64,000 nt of DNA from Microbulbifer marinus (lineage in GTDB: Bacteria > Pseudomonadota > Gammaproteobacteria > Pseudomonadales > Cellvibrionaceae): contig NZ_FNQO01000001.1 of the NCBI RefSeq assembly GCF_900107725.1, positions 922,458 to 986,457 on the forward strand, written 5' to 3'. Shown here piece by piece: positions 46,842 to 57,767 of the stretch (the stretch's first letter is position 1; each line of letters opens with the position of its first letter). The translations under genes were made by a program, and so were the position numbers. Below the pieces are notes generated by a model, which saw nothing but the letters and a program-made list of their open reading frames with translations, searched no databases and was not told the origin of the DNA.

Positions 46842-47171
46842 CTAGTCTCCGGATACCTGTCGGCGCACCGTTTGGAGTTCCCGCTCCAAGCGCTGCAACT
46901 GCCGTTCCAGCCCGCGAGCCCGACGCCGCTCGGCGTAGAAAGGCACGAGGCTGACGACAAAGCCCAGCAGCAACCCAAGTAACAGAAAACCGATCAGCCA
47001 GAAACCCACACTGCCCGATGGCAGCGCGTAACCAGCAAAATTTGGGGCTATGGCATCGGGGTTGTCGACGGCAAAGTAAACACCGACAGCGATACACAGC
47101 AGGGCCAACAATCCGTAGAAGAGACGCAGCAGCCAGCGCAAGAATGACAAGGGAACCTCCGCGTTCCGCAA
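46842..47171 (-). CDS. lapA: Lipopolysaccharide assembly protein A
   Basis: 109 residues, two membrane helices (LFYGLLALLCIAVGVYFAV and GFWLIGFLLLGLLLGFVV) then a charged coiled coil. DUF1049 layout; inner-membrane partner of LapB. Ends 6 bp before lapB. Confidence 0.92.
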   Translation of the reverse strand: MRNAEVPLSFLRWLLRLFYGLLALLCIAVGVYFAVDNPDAIAPNFAGYALPSGSVGFWLIGFLLLGLLLGFVVSLVPFYAERRRARGLERQLQRLERELQTVRRQVSGD

Positions 47172-47269
47172 GAAGTGACTAAATCAACGATTCGATGGGG
47201 TACTAGTCTCTACTGCCCTGCCCCATCCTGTTCCACAGCCCCAGGCACTTCGACCCGCGGGCAAATTCA

Positions 47270-47578
47270 TCATACTTCGGTCACAGTCTCATCGTGCATG
47301 CTGCGATTGACTCTGTCACGCAGCTCCTTGCCCGGCTTGAAATGGGGCACGTATTTGCCCGCCAGGGCCACCGCATCGCCCGTCTTGGGGTTGCGGCCAG
47401 TCCGCGGTGCGCGGTAGTGCAGCGAAAAACTGCCGAAACCACGTATTTCGATGCGCTCGCCCTGGGAAAGCACATCCGACATGGTGTCCAACATTACCTT
47501 GACCGCCAGTTCGACATCTTTGACTGGCAGCTGATCCAACCTCAACGCAATCCTTTCGATCAGTTCGGATTTGGTCAT
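47270..47578 (-). CDS. ihfB: Integration host factor beta subunit
   Basis: 102 residues, [23 protein letters not shown] start and arm [17 protein letters not shown]. Conserved rpsA-ihfB-lapA order. Confidence 0.97.
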   Translation of the reverse strand: MTKSELIERIALRLDQLPVKDVELAVKVMLDTMSDVLSQGERIEIRGFGSFSLHYRAPRTGRNPKTGDAVALAGKYVPHFKPGKELRDRVNRSMHDETVTEV

Positions 47579-47639
47579 GCGCGCCGCAACCTTCTGTAAG
47601 TCATTGATTATTCTAGATTAGAGCGGCAATCATCTAATA

Positions 47640-47673
47640 GAAAGCCGGACTGGGCAACCCCAGTCCGGCTCTC
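47640..47673 (-). terminator. Terminator between rpsA and ihfB
   Basis: Leftward GAGAGCCGGACTGGG - GTTG - CCCAGTCCGGCTTTC, about 12 bp stem with a weak U-run (TTTCTATT). Partial termination after rpsA. Confidence 0.75.
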
Positions 47674-47720
47674 GAATAGCCCTAAACAATCAATTCAGAG
47701 CCTATAACAACCAAGAGCTA

Positions 47721-49400
47721 TTACTCTTTGTTGTTCATCTGCGCCTTGATCAGGTCACCGATAGTCGCCGGCTGAACCTGCTCAGCCTGCTTCTTGCTGT
47801 GATCCTTGATGGCTTGCTTCTCGTCTTCCTGGTCCTTGGCTTTGATGGACAGGCTGATCACGCGGTTCTTGCGATCCACGCTGGTGATCTTGGCCTCGAC
47901 CTCTTCACCTTCTTTCAGGACATTGCGGGCGTCTTCCACCTTGTCACGGCTGATTTCGGAAGCGCGCAGTACGCCTTCGACTTCGTCCGCCAGGGTGATG
48001 ACAGCCTGCTTGGCGTCAACTTCCTTGATGGTGCCGGTCACGATGGTGCCACGATCATTGGTGGTCACGTAATCGTTGAACGGATCGGACTCCAGCTGCT
48101 TGATACCCAGGGAGATACGCTCGCGGTCGGAGTCGATACCCAGGATAACAGTCTCGATTTCGTCACCCTTCTTGAACTTGCGCACGGCTTCTTCGCCAGC
48201 TTCGTTCCAGGAGATATCGGACAGGTGCACCAGACCGTCGATGCTGCCGTCCAGACCGATGAAGATACCGAAATCGGTGATGGACTTGATCTTGCCGGAG
48301 ATCTTGTCGCCTTTGGCGAATTTACGCGCGAAGGCATCCCACGGGTTCTCCTGGCACTGCTTGATGCCCAGGGAGATACGGCGACGCTCTTCGTCGATGT
48401 CCAGAATCATCACCTCTACCTCGTCGCCAACATTGACAACTTTGGACGGGTGGATGTTCTTGTTGGTCCAATCCATTTCGGAAACGTGCACCAAGCCTTC
48501 GACACCCTCTTCCAGCTCGGCGAAGCAGCCGTAGTCGGTCAGGTTGGTCACAACGGCCTTCACGCGGCTGTTTTCCGGGTAACGCTGCTTGATGGATACC
48601 CAAGGATCTTCGCCCAGTTGCTTCAGGCCCAGGGATACACGGCTGCGCTCGCGGTCGAACTTCAGTACTTTTACTTCGATCTCGTCGCCAACATTCACGA
48701 TCTCGCTCGGATGCTTGATGCGCTTCCAAGCCATATCGGTGATGTGCAGCAGGCCGTCGATGCCGCCCAGGTCCACGAAGGCACCGTAGTCGGTCAGGTT
48801 CTTGACGATACCCTTGATGGTCATGCCTTCCTGCAGGCTTGCCAGCAGTGCTTCGCGCTCTTCGGAAGTCGCGGCTTCCATAACGGCGCGGCGGGATACC
48901 ACAACGTTGTTGCGCTTGGCGTCCAGCTTGATGACCTTGAATTCGAGCTCTTTGCCTTCCAGGTGCGCGGTGTCGCGAACCGGGCGTACGTCTACCAGAG
49001 AGCCGGGCAGGAATGCGCGGATGTTGGCAACGTCGACAGTAAAGCCACCTTTAACCTTGCCGCTGATAACGCCTTTAACCACTTCGTCAGCAGCGTGGGC
49101 TGCGTCGAGGATCTTCCAGGCTTCAGCGCGCTTGGCTTTTTCACGGGACAGACGGGTTTCACCGAAACCGTCTTCTACCGCTTCCAGGGCAACCTGTACT
49201 TCGTCGCCCACCTGCAGCTCTACTTCACCCTTGTCATTGGCGAACTGGGCGGCAGGGATAACGCCTTCAGACTTCAGGCCCGCGTGAACGGTAACCCAGT
49301 CTTTGTCCACGTCGATCACAACACCGGTCACGATGGAACCCGGTGCCATCTCTACGCTTTTCAGGCTCTCTTCAAATAAATCAGCAAAGCTCTCGCTCAT
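47721..49400 (-). CDS. rpsA: 30S ribosomal protein S1
   Basis: 559 residues, six S1 OB-fold repeats (for example [28 protein letters not shown] and [27 protein letters not shown]). Binds mRNA and helps start translation of structured messages. Its own start has only a weak Shine-Dalgarno (AGGT), as is usual for this self-regulated gene. Confidence 0.98.
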   Translation of the reverse strand: MSESFADLFEESLKSVEMAPGSIVTGVVIDVDKDWVTVHAGLKSEGVIPAAQFANDKGEVELQVGDEVQVALEAVEDGFGETRLSREKAKRAEAWKILDAAHAADEVVKGVISGKVKGGFTVDVANIRAFLPGSLVDVRPVRDTAHLEGKELEFKVIKLDAKRNNVVVSRRAVMEAATSEEREALLASLQEGMTIKGIVKNLTDYGAFVDLGGIDGLLHITDMAWKRIKHPSEIVNVGDEIEVKVLKFDRERSRVSLGLKQLGEDPWVSIKQRYPENSRVKAVVTNLTDYGCFAELEEGVEGLVHVSEMDWTNKNIHPSKVVNVGDEVEVMILDIDEERRRISLGIKQCQENPWDAFARKFAKGDKISGKIKSITDFGIFIGLDGSIDGLVHLSDISWNEAGEEAVRKFKKGDEIETVILGIDSDRERISLGIKQLESDPFNDYVTTNDRGTIVTGTIKEVDAKQAVITLADEVEGVLRASEISRDKVEDARNVLKEGEEVEAKITSVDRKNRVISLSIKAKDQEDEKQAIKDHSKKQAEQVQPATIGDLIKAQMNNKE

Positions 49401-49498
49401 TACATTACCTATATAGATGGGCCCAGCCGTTGGTAACTATTGAGTTTAGTCAACCGCCAGCCGCAACCCCACCGCGCTGCCAGCACGCGGGTCGGATT

Positions 49499-49542
49499 AC
49501 GACAACGGCCGGGCGATTCTGGCTGATCCCGGCCGCTGTCGT
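49499..49542 (-). promoter_or_regulatory. Long hairpin in the cmk-rpsA spacer
   Basis: Arms ACGACAACGGCCGGG and CCCGGCCGCTGTCGT (one G-U pair) with a 14-nt loop, 98 nt upstream of the rpsA start. No U-run follows on the leftward strand, so it is not a standard terminator. It could be part of the rpsA leader that S1 binds to repress itself, or mRNA end protection for cmk; both are inferred. Confidence 0.45.
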
Positions 49543-49573
49543 TAAAAAACTGATTGTCAGGCTATCCGCTGTG

Positions 49574-50272
49574 CTAAGCGCCCCGGACACGGATCCGGTC
49601 GCGCACCAGCTGTAGCACTATCTGCAGGACACCGTCGATATCCACCCCGGTACTGTCGAGCTCGACCGCGTCTTCGGCGGGAGCCAGGGGGGATGTGGCG
49701 CGGTTCATATCGCGCGCGTCGCGGGCGCGGATGTCCTCCAGCAGGTCGCGGAGGCTAACAGAAACCCCCTTCTCCCGCAACTGCTCAGAGCGCCGCCTGG
49801 CGCGCTCCTCGGCGCTGGCGGTCAGAAAGATTTTGACCGGCGCGTCGGGGAACACGGTGGTACCCATATCGCGCCCGTCTGCCACCAACCCCGGCGCCTG
49901 GCGGAAGTCCCGCTGGCGCTGCAGCAGCGCGGCGCGCACGCCGGGCATGGCGGCCACTTTTGAGGCGGCCATGCTAACCCGTTCCATACGGATATCGCGA
50001 CTGACATCCTGCCCTTCCAGCAGAGCAGACACTTCGCCATCGCGCAGATCGAAGCGGATATCCAGATTGGCGGCGATCTCGGTCAGGGTGGCCTCATCGG
50101 TCAAATCGACTTCTCGGTTCAGTGCCGACAAGGCGGTCAGGCGGTAGAGGGCGCCGGAGTCCAGCAGGGAAAAATTCAGCTTGTCGGCCAGCAGCCTGGC
50201 GATGGTCCCCTTGCCGGAACCACTGGGACCGTCGATGGTTATGACCGGCGGCAGTTTGTCTAAATCGCTCAT
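49574..50272 (-). CDS. cmk: Cytidylate kinase
   Basis: 232 residues. P-loop [22 protein letters not shown]-binding and lid region ([30 protein letters not shown]). Converts CMP and dCMP to diphosphates. Conserved between aroA and rpsA. Confidence 0.97.
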   Translation of the reverse strand: MSDLDKLPPVITIDGPSGSGKGTIARLLADKLNFSLLDSGALYRLTALSALNREVDLTDEATLTEIAANLDIRFDLRDGEVSALLEGQDVSRDIRMERVSMAASKVAAMPGVRAALLQRQRDFRQAPGLVADGRDMGTTVFPDAPVKIFLTASAEERARRRSEQLREKGVSVSLRDLLEDIRARDARDMNRATSPLAPAEDAVELDSTGVDIDGVLQIVLQLVRDRIRVRGA

Positions 50273-50351
50273 AGAATCCTGTTCTTGGTAGGCACTGAGA
50301 AGGCCCCACTGCCAGCGACAGCGGAGCCTCTTTACATGCTACATGCTCGCG

Positions 50352-52598
50352 CTACGCGAGTTGCAGCTTCAACCCGGCGCGCTTGGCCAGCTCGGCAAAG
50401 TTCGGGAATGACGTCGCCACATTGGCGCAGTGCAAGATGCGTATGGTATCGCGGGCACGCAGGGATGCCACGGCGAAAGACATGGCGATGCGGTGATCGC
50501 CGAGACTGTCCACGGTGCCACCGCCGAAGGCAACACCTTCCCCCGCCCCCTGAATGACGATGCCATCCGACGTCGGCTCGGCGTTGACGCCAAGAATACG
50601 CAAACCATCGGCCATCGCTTGGATACGGTCACTTTCCTTTACCCGCAACTCCTCGGCGCCGGTCAATACAGTCTCACCCTCGGCGCAGGCGGCGGCGACG
50701 AACAGCGCCGGGAACTCATCGATCGCCAGCGGCACCTGGTCCTCGGGAATACTGATTCCTTTCAGCGGCGCGTAGCGCACGCGGATATCCGCCACCGGCT
50801 CGCCCCCGACTTCGCGCCGGTTCAGCAGCTCTATGTCGGCGCCCATCGCGCGCAGTATATTGATCACACCGTCGCGGGTCGGGTTGATACCGACGTGCTC
50901 CAGCAGCACATCGGATCCTGGAGCGATGGCGGCGGCCACCATAAAGAAGGTGGCCGAGGATATGTCGGCGGGCACATCGATCCTGGCCGCGGTCAGCCTG
51001 CCACCGCCGCGCACCGTCGCACGGGCACCCTCGCGCCGTACCTCGTAGCCGAACCCCTGCAGCATGCGCTCGGTATGATCACGGGTAGGCGCCGGCTCAG
51101 TGGTACTGGTCTCACCTTCGGCATACAGGCCGGCCAGCAGCACACAGGATTTTACCTGCGCACTGGCCATCGGCAGCTGATAGTCGATACCGCGCAATTT
51201 GCACCCACCCCTGACCACCAGCGGCGGACGACCATCCGGGCCGGTATCGATCACCGCACCCATTTCCCGCAGCGGGTTGGCAACACGGTTCATCGGGCGC
51301 TTGGACAGTGACTCGTCCCCGGTCAGCGTCACATCGAATTCCTGCCCTGCCAGCAGGCCGGCCAGCAGGCGCATCGAGGTGCCCGAATTGCCCAGATACA
51401 AGGGTCCCGGCGGCGCCTGCAGTCCATTCAGACCCACGCCGTGAATCACCACCCGGCCATCCACCGGACCCTCGATAACCACCCCCATATCGCGAAACGC
51501 CTGCAGGGTGGCGAGGGCATCCTCACCCTCGAGGAAACCCTCCACTTCCGTGACCCCCTCGGCCAGCGAGCCCAGCATGATGGAGCGGTGGGACATGGAT
51601 TTGTCACCGGGCACCCGCAGCGTGCCGCTGACAGTACCCCCGGGTTGCGCGATAAAAGTAACTTCCTGTGCTTGCATAGGCTCTGTATACGCTTTCTTGG
51701 CCAACATTTTTGTAAAGTGATCCCGCGCCGCCTTGGCCCGGGTGAAGACGCCCATCAGCTGCTCACTGTCGCCAGCGGCAATGGCGTCGCGCAGTGAGGA
51801 CAGATTGGCGCTGTACAGATCGATCGCCTGCAGAATCGCATCCCGATTCGCCAGCATGATGTCCCGCCACATAACCGGGTCGCTGGAAGCGATACGGGTG
51901 AAATCGCGGAAGCCCCCGGCAGCGTAGCGGAAGATATTTTCGTTTTCCGCGTCGTGTGCGAGCGTATCGACCAGGCCATAGGCGATCACGTGCGGCAGGT
52001 GACTCGTTGCAGCCAGTACTTCGTCGTGCTCGGCCACCGGCATATTCAGGACTTCCGCGCCGGTCGCCTGCCACATCTGCACCACGCGCTGCAGGTGATC
52101 TCCGTCGGTATGCTCCAGCGGCGTCAGGATAATGCGGTGGTCGATATAGAGGTCGTCCCTTGCCGCGGTCACGCCGCTCTTTTCCGATCCGGCGATTGGA
52201 TGGCCGGGCACGAGGAATTCCGGCACCCGCCCCCAGATCTTTTCCGCCGCGGTGATGACACTGCCCTTGACGCTAGCGCCGTCCGTTATGGTTACGCCCG
52301 CGGGCAGTCGCTCGCGCATCTCGGCAAATACCTGTTCCACCGCGAGGGTCGGCACGGCGATAAAAACGACGTCGCCGGGTTCCAGTTGCGGCAGCACTTC
52401 GCCGAGATCCGTTACCGCGCGGTCGACGATGCCGAGTTCGACAGCCTGTTCACAGGTTCGTGGGCGGCGGGCGACACCGACCACCTCACGGCAGGCGCCG
52501 GCGGCCTTCAGTGCCAATCCCAGACTGCCCCCGATCAGACCGATACCGACGACTACCAGGCGGCCGATAACCCCTCGCCCACCGGCCGTTTCGAACAT
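50352..52598 (-). CDS. tyrA-aroA: Bifunctional prephenate dehydrogenase / 3-phosphoshikimate 1-carboxyvinyltransferase
   Basis: 748 residues. Residues 1-290 are a TyrA Rossmann enzyme (GRLVVVGIGLIGGSLGLAL, then HPIAGSEKSG); residues 310-748 are an EPSP synthase (PGDKSMSHRSIMLGSLAEG, LYLGNSGTSMRLLAGLLAG, with the Lys-Ser-Asp-Arg motif KESDRIQAM). This fusion is known from Pseudomonas and relatives. It joins the tyrosine branch to the last shared step before chorismate. No hisC lies between pheA and this gene, unlike in Pseudomonas. It starts at the end of pheA with a 1-bp overlap. Confidence 0.95.
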   Translation of the reverse strand: MFETAGGRGVIGRLVVVGIGLIGGSLGLALKAAGACREVVGVARRPRTCEQAVELGIVDRAVTDLGEVLPQLEPGDVVFIAVPTLAVEQVFAEMRERLPAGVTITDGASVKGSVITAAEKIWGRVPEFLVPGHPIAGSEKSGVTAARDDLYIDHRIILTPLEHTDGDHLQRVVQMWQATGAEVLNMPVAEHDEVLAATSHLPHVIAYGLVDTLAHDAENENIFRYAAGGFRDFTRIASSDPVMWRDIMLANRDAILQAIDLYSANLSSLRDAIAAGDSEQLMGVFTRAKAARDHFTKMLAKKAYTEPMQAQEVTFIAQPGGTVSGTLRVPGDKSMSHRSIMLGSLAEGVTEVEGFLEGEDALATLQAFRDMGVVIEGPVDGRVVIHGVGLNGLQAPPGPLYLGNSGTSMRLLAGLLAGQEFDVTLTGDESLSKRPMNRVANPLREMGAVIDTGPDGRPPLVVRGGCKLRGIDYQLPMASAQVKSCVLLAGLYAEGETSTTEPAPTRDHTERMLQGFGYEVRREGARATVRGGGRLTAARIDVPADISSATFFMVAAAIAPGSDVLLEHVGINPTRDGVINILRAMGADIELLNRREVGGEPVADIRVRYAPLKGISIPEDQVPLAIDEFPALFVAAACAEGETVLTGAEELRVKESDRIQAMADGLRILGVNAEPTSDGIVIQGAGEGVAFGGGTVDSLGDHRIAMSFAVASLRARDTIRILHCANVATSFPNFAELAKRAGLKLQLA

Positions 52599-53701
52599 CA
52601 GAGGACCCCGCGCGGGTAGGAACCGAGCACTTTGAGATCCGATGCGCAGGCTCCGACCTCTTTTAACGCCGCGGCGATATCCGCACTGTCACGGTGCCCC
52701 TTAAAGTCAATAAAGAACACATAGGTCCAGTTACCGGACTGCGAAGGCCTCGTCTCCACGCGCGTCAGGTCGACATTGTGGCGCCGGAAAGGCTCGAGCA
52801 GATCGTGCAGGGCACCGGGCTCATTGCGCATCGACACCATCAGCGAGGTCTTGTCATCGCCGCTGGCGGGCACCGCCTGGGAACCGATAATCAGGAAGCG
52901 CGTGGAATTGTCAGGGCGATCTTCGATTTTCTCCGCCAGCACTTTGAGGTCGTAGAGCTCTGCCGCCATATCGCCGGCAATCGCTGCCGCATTCCACTCC
53001 CCTTTTACCCGCTTGGCCGCCTCGGCGTTGCTGGCCACGGCGATCCGCTCCACGTTCGGGTAATGGGAATCCAACCACTTGCGACATTGCGCCAGGCTCT
53101 GCGCATGCGAATAAATACGCGTAATCGCATCCGGACGAGTGATATCCGAGATCATCAGGTGGTGATGGATACGCAGCTCCACCTCTCCACAGATCTTGAG
53201 ATTGGACGTCATAAAATTGTCGAGCGTGTGGTTGATCACACCCTCGGTGGAATTCTCCACCGGCACCACGCCATAGCTGACCGCACCGGCCTCCACTTCG
53301 CGAAACACTTCGTCGATCGCAGCGAGCGGACGGCTCTGTGCCGAGTGGCCGAAATGCTTGAGCGTCGCCTGCTGCGTGAAGGTGCCTTCCGGCCCGAGAT
53401 AAGCGACCTTGACCGGCTCTTCCAGCGCCAGACAGGCGGACATGATCTCGCGGAACAGTCGCGCCATTTCCTCATCGGTCAGCGGGCCCTTGTTGCGCTC
53501 CATGGCCCGACGCAATACCTGCGCCTCGCGCTCTGGACGGTAATACAGCGCGTCCTCGCCAGTGGCCTTTTTCACTTCCGCCACTTCCAGCGCGCAATCG
53601 GCCCGCTCGCTGATCAGGCGGGCGATTTCGCCGTCGATCTCGTCGATGCGATCGCGCAGCGCCAGCAATCGCTGGTCGCTGCTTATGGTTTCTTCAGTCA
53701 T
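52598..53701 (-). CDS. pheA: Bifunctional chorismate mutase / prephenate dehydratase (P-protein)
   Basis: 367 residues: N-terminal AroQ chorismate mutase (RDRIDEIDGEIARLISERADCALEVAEVK), prephenate dehydratase (AYLGPEGTFTQQATLKHFG, with the ENSTEG motif) and a C-terminal ACT regulatory domain (SLMVSMRNEPGALHDLLEPF), which senses phenylalanine. Confidence 0.97.
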   Translation of the reverse strand: MTEETISSDQRLLALRDRIDEIDGEIARLISERADCALEVAEVKKATGEDALYYRPEREAQVLRRAMERNKGPLTDEEMARLFREIMSACLALEEPVKVAYLGPEGTFTQQATLKHFGHSAQSRPLAAIDEVFREVEAGAVSYGVVPVENSTEGVINHTLDNFMTSNLKICGEVELRIHHHLMISDITRPDAITRIYSHAQSLAQCRKWLDSHYPNVERIAVASNAEAAKRVKGEWNAAAIAGDMAAELYDLKVLAEKIEDRPDNSTRFLIIGSQAVPASGDDKTSLMVSMRNEPGALHDLLEPFRRHNVDLTRVETRPSQSGNWTYVFFIDFKGHRDSADIAAALKEVGACASDLKVLGSYPRGVL

Positions 53702-53731
53702 CCGTCTGCCTAGATTCTTCCGTCGAATTGA

Positions 53732-54823
53732 TTAGCCGCAGCGCTTCTCGAAATCGGCCATAAAGGCCACCAGCGCCTCGACCGCTTCCAGAGGCACCGC
53801 GTTGTAGAGGGATGCACGCATACCGCCCACGGAGCGATGCCCTTTCAGGTTCAGCAGCCCCGCCTCTTCGGCCTGCTGCAGAAAAGCCTTGTCGAGCTTG
53901 TCGTCAGCCAGCACGAAGGGGACGTTCATCCGCGAGCGACTGGATTTTTCCACCGGGCTGGAATAAAAATCGCTGCCATCGATAAACCCATACAGCAGTG
54001 AAGATTTCTTCTCCGCCAGCTCCGCCATCGCCTCGACACCGCCCTGCGCCTTCAGCCACTGAAACACCAGACCCGACAGGTACCAGGCAAAAGTGGGCGG
54101 CGTATTGTCCATGGAGCCGGCATCGGCAGCGACCTTCCATCTCAGGCTGCGCGGGATATCCGGCAGGGCGCGATCGAGCAGATCATCACGCACTATCCCC
54201 ACCGCGATGCCGGAGGGGCCGATATTCTTCTGCGCGCCGGCATAGATCATGCCGTACTTCTCCACCGGAATCGGCCGCGACAGGATGTTCGAGGACATGT
54301 CCGCCACCAGCGGACAACTGACCTCCGGCACATAATCAAACTCCACCCCGCCGATGGTCTCGTTGGGCGTGTAGTGGAAATAGGCCGCGTTGTCACTCTG
54401 CTGCCAACTGTCCGGTCCGGGAGCATAGGAAAAATTGCGGTCCGCACTGGAGGCAACTATGTTGACCTGTCCGTAGCGGCGCGCTTCCTTGATCGCCTTC
54501 TCCGCCCACTGTCCCGTATGAATATAGTCCGCGACGCGCTGCTCCCGACTGCCGGCGGCGCCGAACAGATTCCAGGGCACGGCGCTGAACTGGCCGGTAG
54601 CGCCGCCCTGCAGGAACAGCACTTTGTAGTTGGCGGGGATGTCGAGCAGATCGCGCAGATCCTGTTCGGCGCCCTCGGCCACTTCCGTAAATTCCGGCGA
54701 GCGGTGACTGACCTCCATCACCGAGCAGCCGAGGCCACGCCAATTGAGCAGTTCCTGTTGGGCCTGGCGCAGAACAGGTTCCGGCAGCGCGGCGGGGCCG
54801 GCGCAAAAATTGAATTTCCTCAT
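53732..54823 (-). CDS. serC: Phosphoserine aminotransferase
   Basis: 363 residues from [18 protein letters not shown]; the in-frame start at 54904 would add 27 residues unlike the family. PLP lysine in [12 protein letters not shown] and the [16 protein letters not shown] C-terminal region ([16 protein letters not shown]). Makes phosphoserine and, in some bacteria, a pyridoxal precursor. Conserved between gyrA and pheA. Confidence 0.96.
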   Translation of the reverse strand: MRKFNFCAGPAALPEPVLRQAQQELLNWRGLGCSVMEVSHRSPEFTEVAEGAEQDLRDLLDIPANYKVLFLQGGATGQFSAVPWNLFGAAGSREQRVADYIHTGQWAEKAIKEARRYGQVNIVASSADRNFSYAPGPDSWQQSDNAAYFHYTPNETIGGVEFDYVPEVSCPLVADMSSNILSRPIPVEKYGMIYAGAQKNIGPSGIAVGIVRDDLLDRALPDIPRSLRWKVAADAGSMDNTPPTFAWYLSGLVFQWLKAQGGVEAMAELAEKKSSLLYGFIDGSDFYSSPVEKSSRSRMNVPFVLADDKLDKAFLQQAEEAGLLNLKGHRSVGGMRASLYNAVPLEAVEALVAFMADFEKRCG

Positions 54824-54944
54824 GAAGCAACTTCCAGAAGAACCCAGAGAAATGGTTACAAAATTAACTAGATAAACCGACGCAAAAAATGCCAATTGGA
54901 GCAAAGTACATCACGCATTCGCTCAAGTTTTAGAGAAGCGGAGT

Positions 54945-54977
54945 CAAAAAAGGCCGCGAAATTCGCAGCCTTTCCTG
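54945..54977 (-). terminator. Terminator after gyrA
   Basis: Leftward AGGCTGCGA - ATT - TCGCGGCCT (one G-U) followed by TTTTTTGAC, starting 16 nt beyond the gyrA stop. Confidence 0.75.
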
Positions 54978-54993
54978 TCAGCGCCAGCGGGGA

Positions 54994-57567
54994 TCACTCT
55001 TCCCCGCCCTCGTCCTGTTCGCCCTCTTCGCCTTCCTCGCTCTCCTGGATGCGCGCCAGACCCACCAGCTTTTCGCTGGCCTTGAGTCGGATCACTCGCA
55101 CACCCTGGGTATTGCGGCCGAGAACGGAGACTTCGTCGACGCGGGTGCGCACCAGCGTGCCCTGATCGGATATCAGCATGATTTCCTCGCCTGGATGCAC
55201 CTGGCAGGCGCCGACCAGAGCGCCGTTGCGCTCGCTCTCAGCAATGGCGATCACACCCTGGGTGCCGCGCCCCTTGGTGGGGAAGTCCGCAGTGGCGGTA
55301 CGCTTGCCGTAACCGTTTTCGGTCACCATCATCACGGAGCCACCCTCTTCCGGGATCACCATTGCGATAACAAACACACCCTCTGCCATGCGAATACCGC
55401 GCACGCCGCGGGACACGCGCCCCATGGAGCGCACATTTTCCTCGGCGAAGCGGGCCGCCTTACCGGCACTGGTGAGCAGCAGCACATCGCGGCTACCGTC
55501 GGTAATGGCGGTGGCCACCAGGCGGTCGTCCTCTTCGAGCTCGATGGCGCGCAGGCCGACGCTGCGCGGACGCGCAAAGGCGGACAGCGGGGTCTTTTTC
55601 ACGGTGCCATTGGCAGTGGCAAAGAAAATAAAGTGATCTTCGTCGTATTCGGATACCGGCAGCATGCTGCTGATGCGCTCGTCTTCTTCGAGCGGCAGCA
55701 TGTTCACCATCGGCCGTCCGCGGGAGGCGCGGCCGGCGGTCGGTACTTCGTAGACTTTCAGCCAGTACACCTTGCCCTTGTTGGAGAAGCACAGAATGGT
55801 GTCGTGGGAATTGGCGATCAGCAGGTGCTCGACGAAATCCTCATCTTTCACCTGGGTCGCGGACTTGCCCATGCCGCCGCGGCGCTGGGCCTGGTAGTCC
55901 GCCAGCGGCTGACTCTTGGCGTAGCCGCCGTGGGAGATGGTCACCACCTTGTCTTCCGGGGTGATCAGGTCTTCCACGGTCAGATCCTGGCGGGAGGCGA
56001 CGATATCGGTGCGGCGCTCGTCGCCGAACTCCTTGTCGAGCTGCTCCAGCTCTTCACGGATCACCTCCATCAGGCGCTCGAAGCTGCCGAGGATATGCAG
56101 GTATTCGGCGATCTGCTCCAGGCGCTCCTGGTACTCGCCCAGTAGCTTGTCGTGTTCCATGCCGGTCAGGCGATGGAGGCGCAGCTCCAGAATGGCCTGA
56201 GCCTGGGCCGGCGACAGGTAGTAGGCACCGTCGTCGCGCAGGCCGAATTCCTGCGGCAGATCGTCCGGGCGGCAGGCGTCGGCGCCGGCGCGATCGAGGA
56301 ACTGCTGCACCTCGCCCACTGCCCAGCCCTTGGCCAGTAGTGCTTCACGCGCGTCCGCCGGAGTGGCGGAGGACTTGATCAGCTCGATCACCGGATCGAT
56401 GTTGGAAATCGCGATCGCCAGACCTTCGAGGATATGTCCGCGCTCACGCGCCTTGCGCAGCAGGTAGACGGTACGGCGGGTGACCACCTCCTGACGGTGG
56501 CGAATAAAGTATTCGAGCAACTGCTTCAGGTTCAGCACCTTGGGCTGGCCATCCACCAGCGCCACCATATTGATGCCGAACACACTCTCGAGCTGGGTCT
56601 GGGAGTAGAGGTTGTTCAGGACCACATCGCCCAGCTCGCCACGCTTGAGTTCGATCACCACGCGCAGGCCGTCCTTGTCGGACTCGTCGCGCAGCTCGGA
56701 GATACCCTCGATCTTTTTGTCCTTGACCAGCTCGGCAATGCGCTCGATCAGGCGCGCCTTGTTCAGCTGATAGGGGATCTCATGAATGACGATGGTTTCT
56801 TTATTGGTCTTGTCATCGCGCAGCACCTCCGCCTTGGCGCGCACGTAGATGCGACCGCGGCCGGTGCGGTAGGCCAGCAGTATTCCGGCGCGGCCGTTGA
56901 TGGTGGCGCCGGTGGGGAAGTCCGGACCCGGGATGTATTCCATCAGGTCGTCGACAGACAGCTCCGGGTTGTCGATCAGCGCCAGGCAGGCCCGCACTAC
57001 CTCACTCATGTTGTGCGGCGGGATATTGGTGGCCATGCCCACAGCGATACCGGAGGAGCCATTTACCAATAGGTTTGGTACCCGCGACGGCAGCACTTCC
57101 GGCATCTGCTCGGAGCCGTCGTAGTTGTCGATAAAGTTGACGGTTTCCTTGTCGAGGTCCGACAGCAGCTCATGGGCGAGCTTGTCCATACGGATCTCGG
57201 TGTAACGCATGGCCGCCGGGCTGTCGCCGTCGATCGAGCCGAAGTTACCCTGGCCGTCCACGAGCATGTAGCGCAGCGAGAAGGGCTGGGCCATGCGCAC
57301 GATGGTGTCGTAGACCGCAGTATCGCCGTGCGGGTGGTATTTACCAATGACATCACCAACGACACGTGCCGATTTTTTGTACGGCTTGTTCCAGTCGTTT
57401 TTCAATTCGTTCATCGCGAAGAGCACGCGCCGGTGCACCGGCTTCAGGCCATCGCGCACATCCGGCAGCGCACGGCCCACAATCACGCTCATCGCATAGT
57501 CGAGATAGGACTGCTTGAGCTCTTCTTCGATATTGATCGGAGAAATTTCTTTGGCTAATTCGCCCAT
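54994..57567 (-). CDS. gyrA: DNA gyrase subunit A
   Basis: 857 residues. Winged-helix domain with catalytic Tyr in [10 protein letters not shown], coiled coil, and six-bladed C-terminal beta-pinwheel with the GyrA box (QRRGGMGKS). In the quinolone region the sequence is [13 protein letters not shown]: the residue at the E. coli Ser83 position is Thr, as in wild-type P. aeruginosa, and Asp87 is kept. The C-terminus ends in an acidic tail ([17 protein letters not shown]). Confidence 0.98.
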   Translation of the reverse strand: MGELAKEISPINIEEELKQSYLDYAMSVIVGRALPDVRDGLKPVHRRVLFAMNELKNDWNKPYKKSARVVGDVIGKYHPHGDTAVYDTIVRMAQPFSLRYMLVDGQGNFGSIDGDSPAAMRYTEIRMDKLAHELLSDLDKETVNFIDNYDGSEQMPEVLPSRVPNLLVNGSSGIAVGMATNIPPHNMSEVVRACLALIDNPELSVDDLMEYIPGPDFPTGATINGRAGILLAYRTGRGRIYVRAKAEVLRDDKTNKETIVIHEIPYQLNKARLIERIAELVKDKKIEGISELRDESDKDGLRVVIELKRGELGDVVLNNLYSQTQLESVFGINMVALVDGQPKVLNLKQLLEYFIRHRQEVVTRRTVYLLRKARERGHILEGLAIAISNIDPVIELIKSSATPADAREALLAKGWAVGEVQQFLDRAGADACRPDDLPQEFGLRDDGAYYLSPAQAQAILELRLHRLTGMEHDKLLGEYQERLEQIAEYLHILGSFERLMEVIREELEQLDKEFGDERRTDIVASRQDLTVEDLITPEDKVVTISHGGYAKSQPLADYQAQRRGGMGKSATQVKDEDFVEHLLIANSHDTILCFSNKGKVYWLKVYEVPTAGRASRGRPMVNMLPLEEDERISSMLPVSEYDEDHFIFFATANGTVKKTPLSAFARPRSVGLRAIELEEDDRLVATAITDGSRDVLLLTSAGKAARFAEENVRSMGRVSRGVRGIRMAEGVFVIAMVIPEEGGSVMMVTENGYGKRTATADFPTKGRGTQGVIAIAESERNGALVGACQVHPGEEIMLISDQGTLVRTRVDEVSVLGRNTQGVRVIRLKASEKLVGLARIQESEEGEEGEQDEGGEE

Positions 57568-57767
57568 GGCTTATGGCGTTCCTTTTTATAGCGCGGGCGT
57601 TAGTACGGTGCCCGGATAAGCGGGCGATTCTACCACAGTTTGGCGCCAGAGGATGGAGTCCTTACCGGTGCGGATACAGGGCCCACCCCGGCGGAGAGCT
57701 CCGGTTGCCGGCGTGGTGCTCCACCGCTAAAGTCTACCGCTCTGTAAACAGCCGCTAAGCCACTTCC

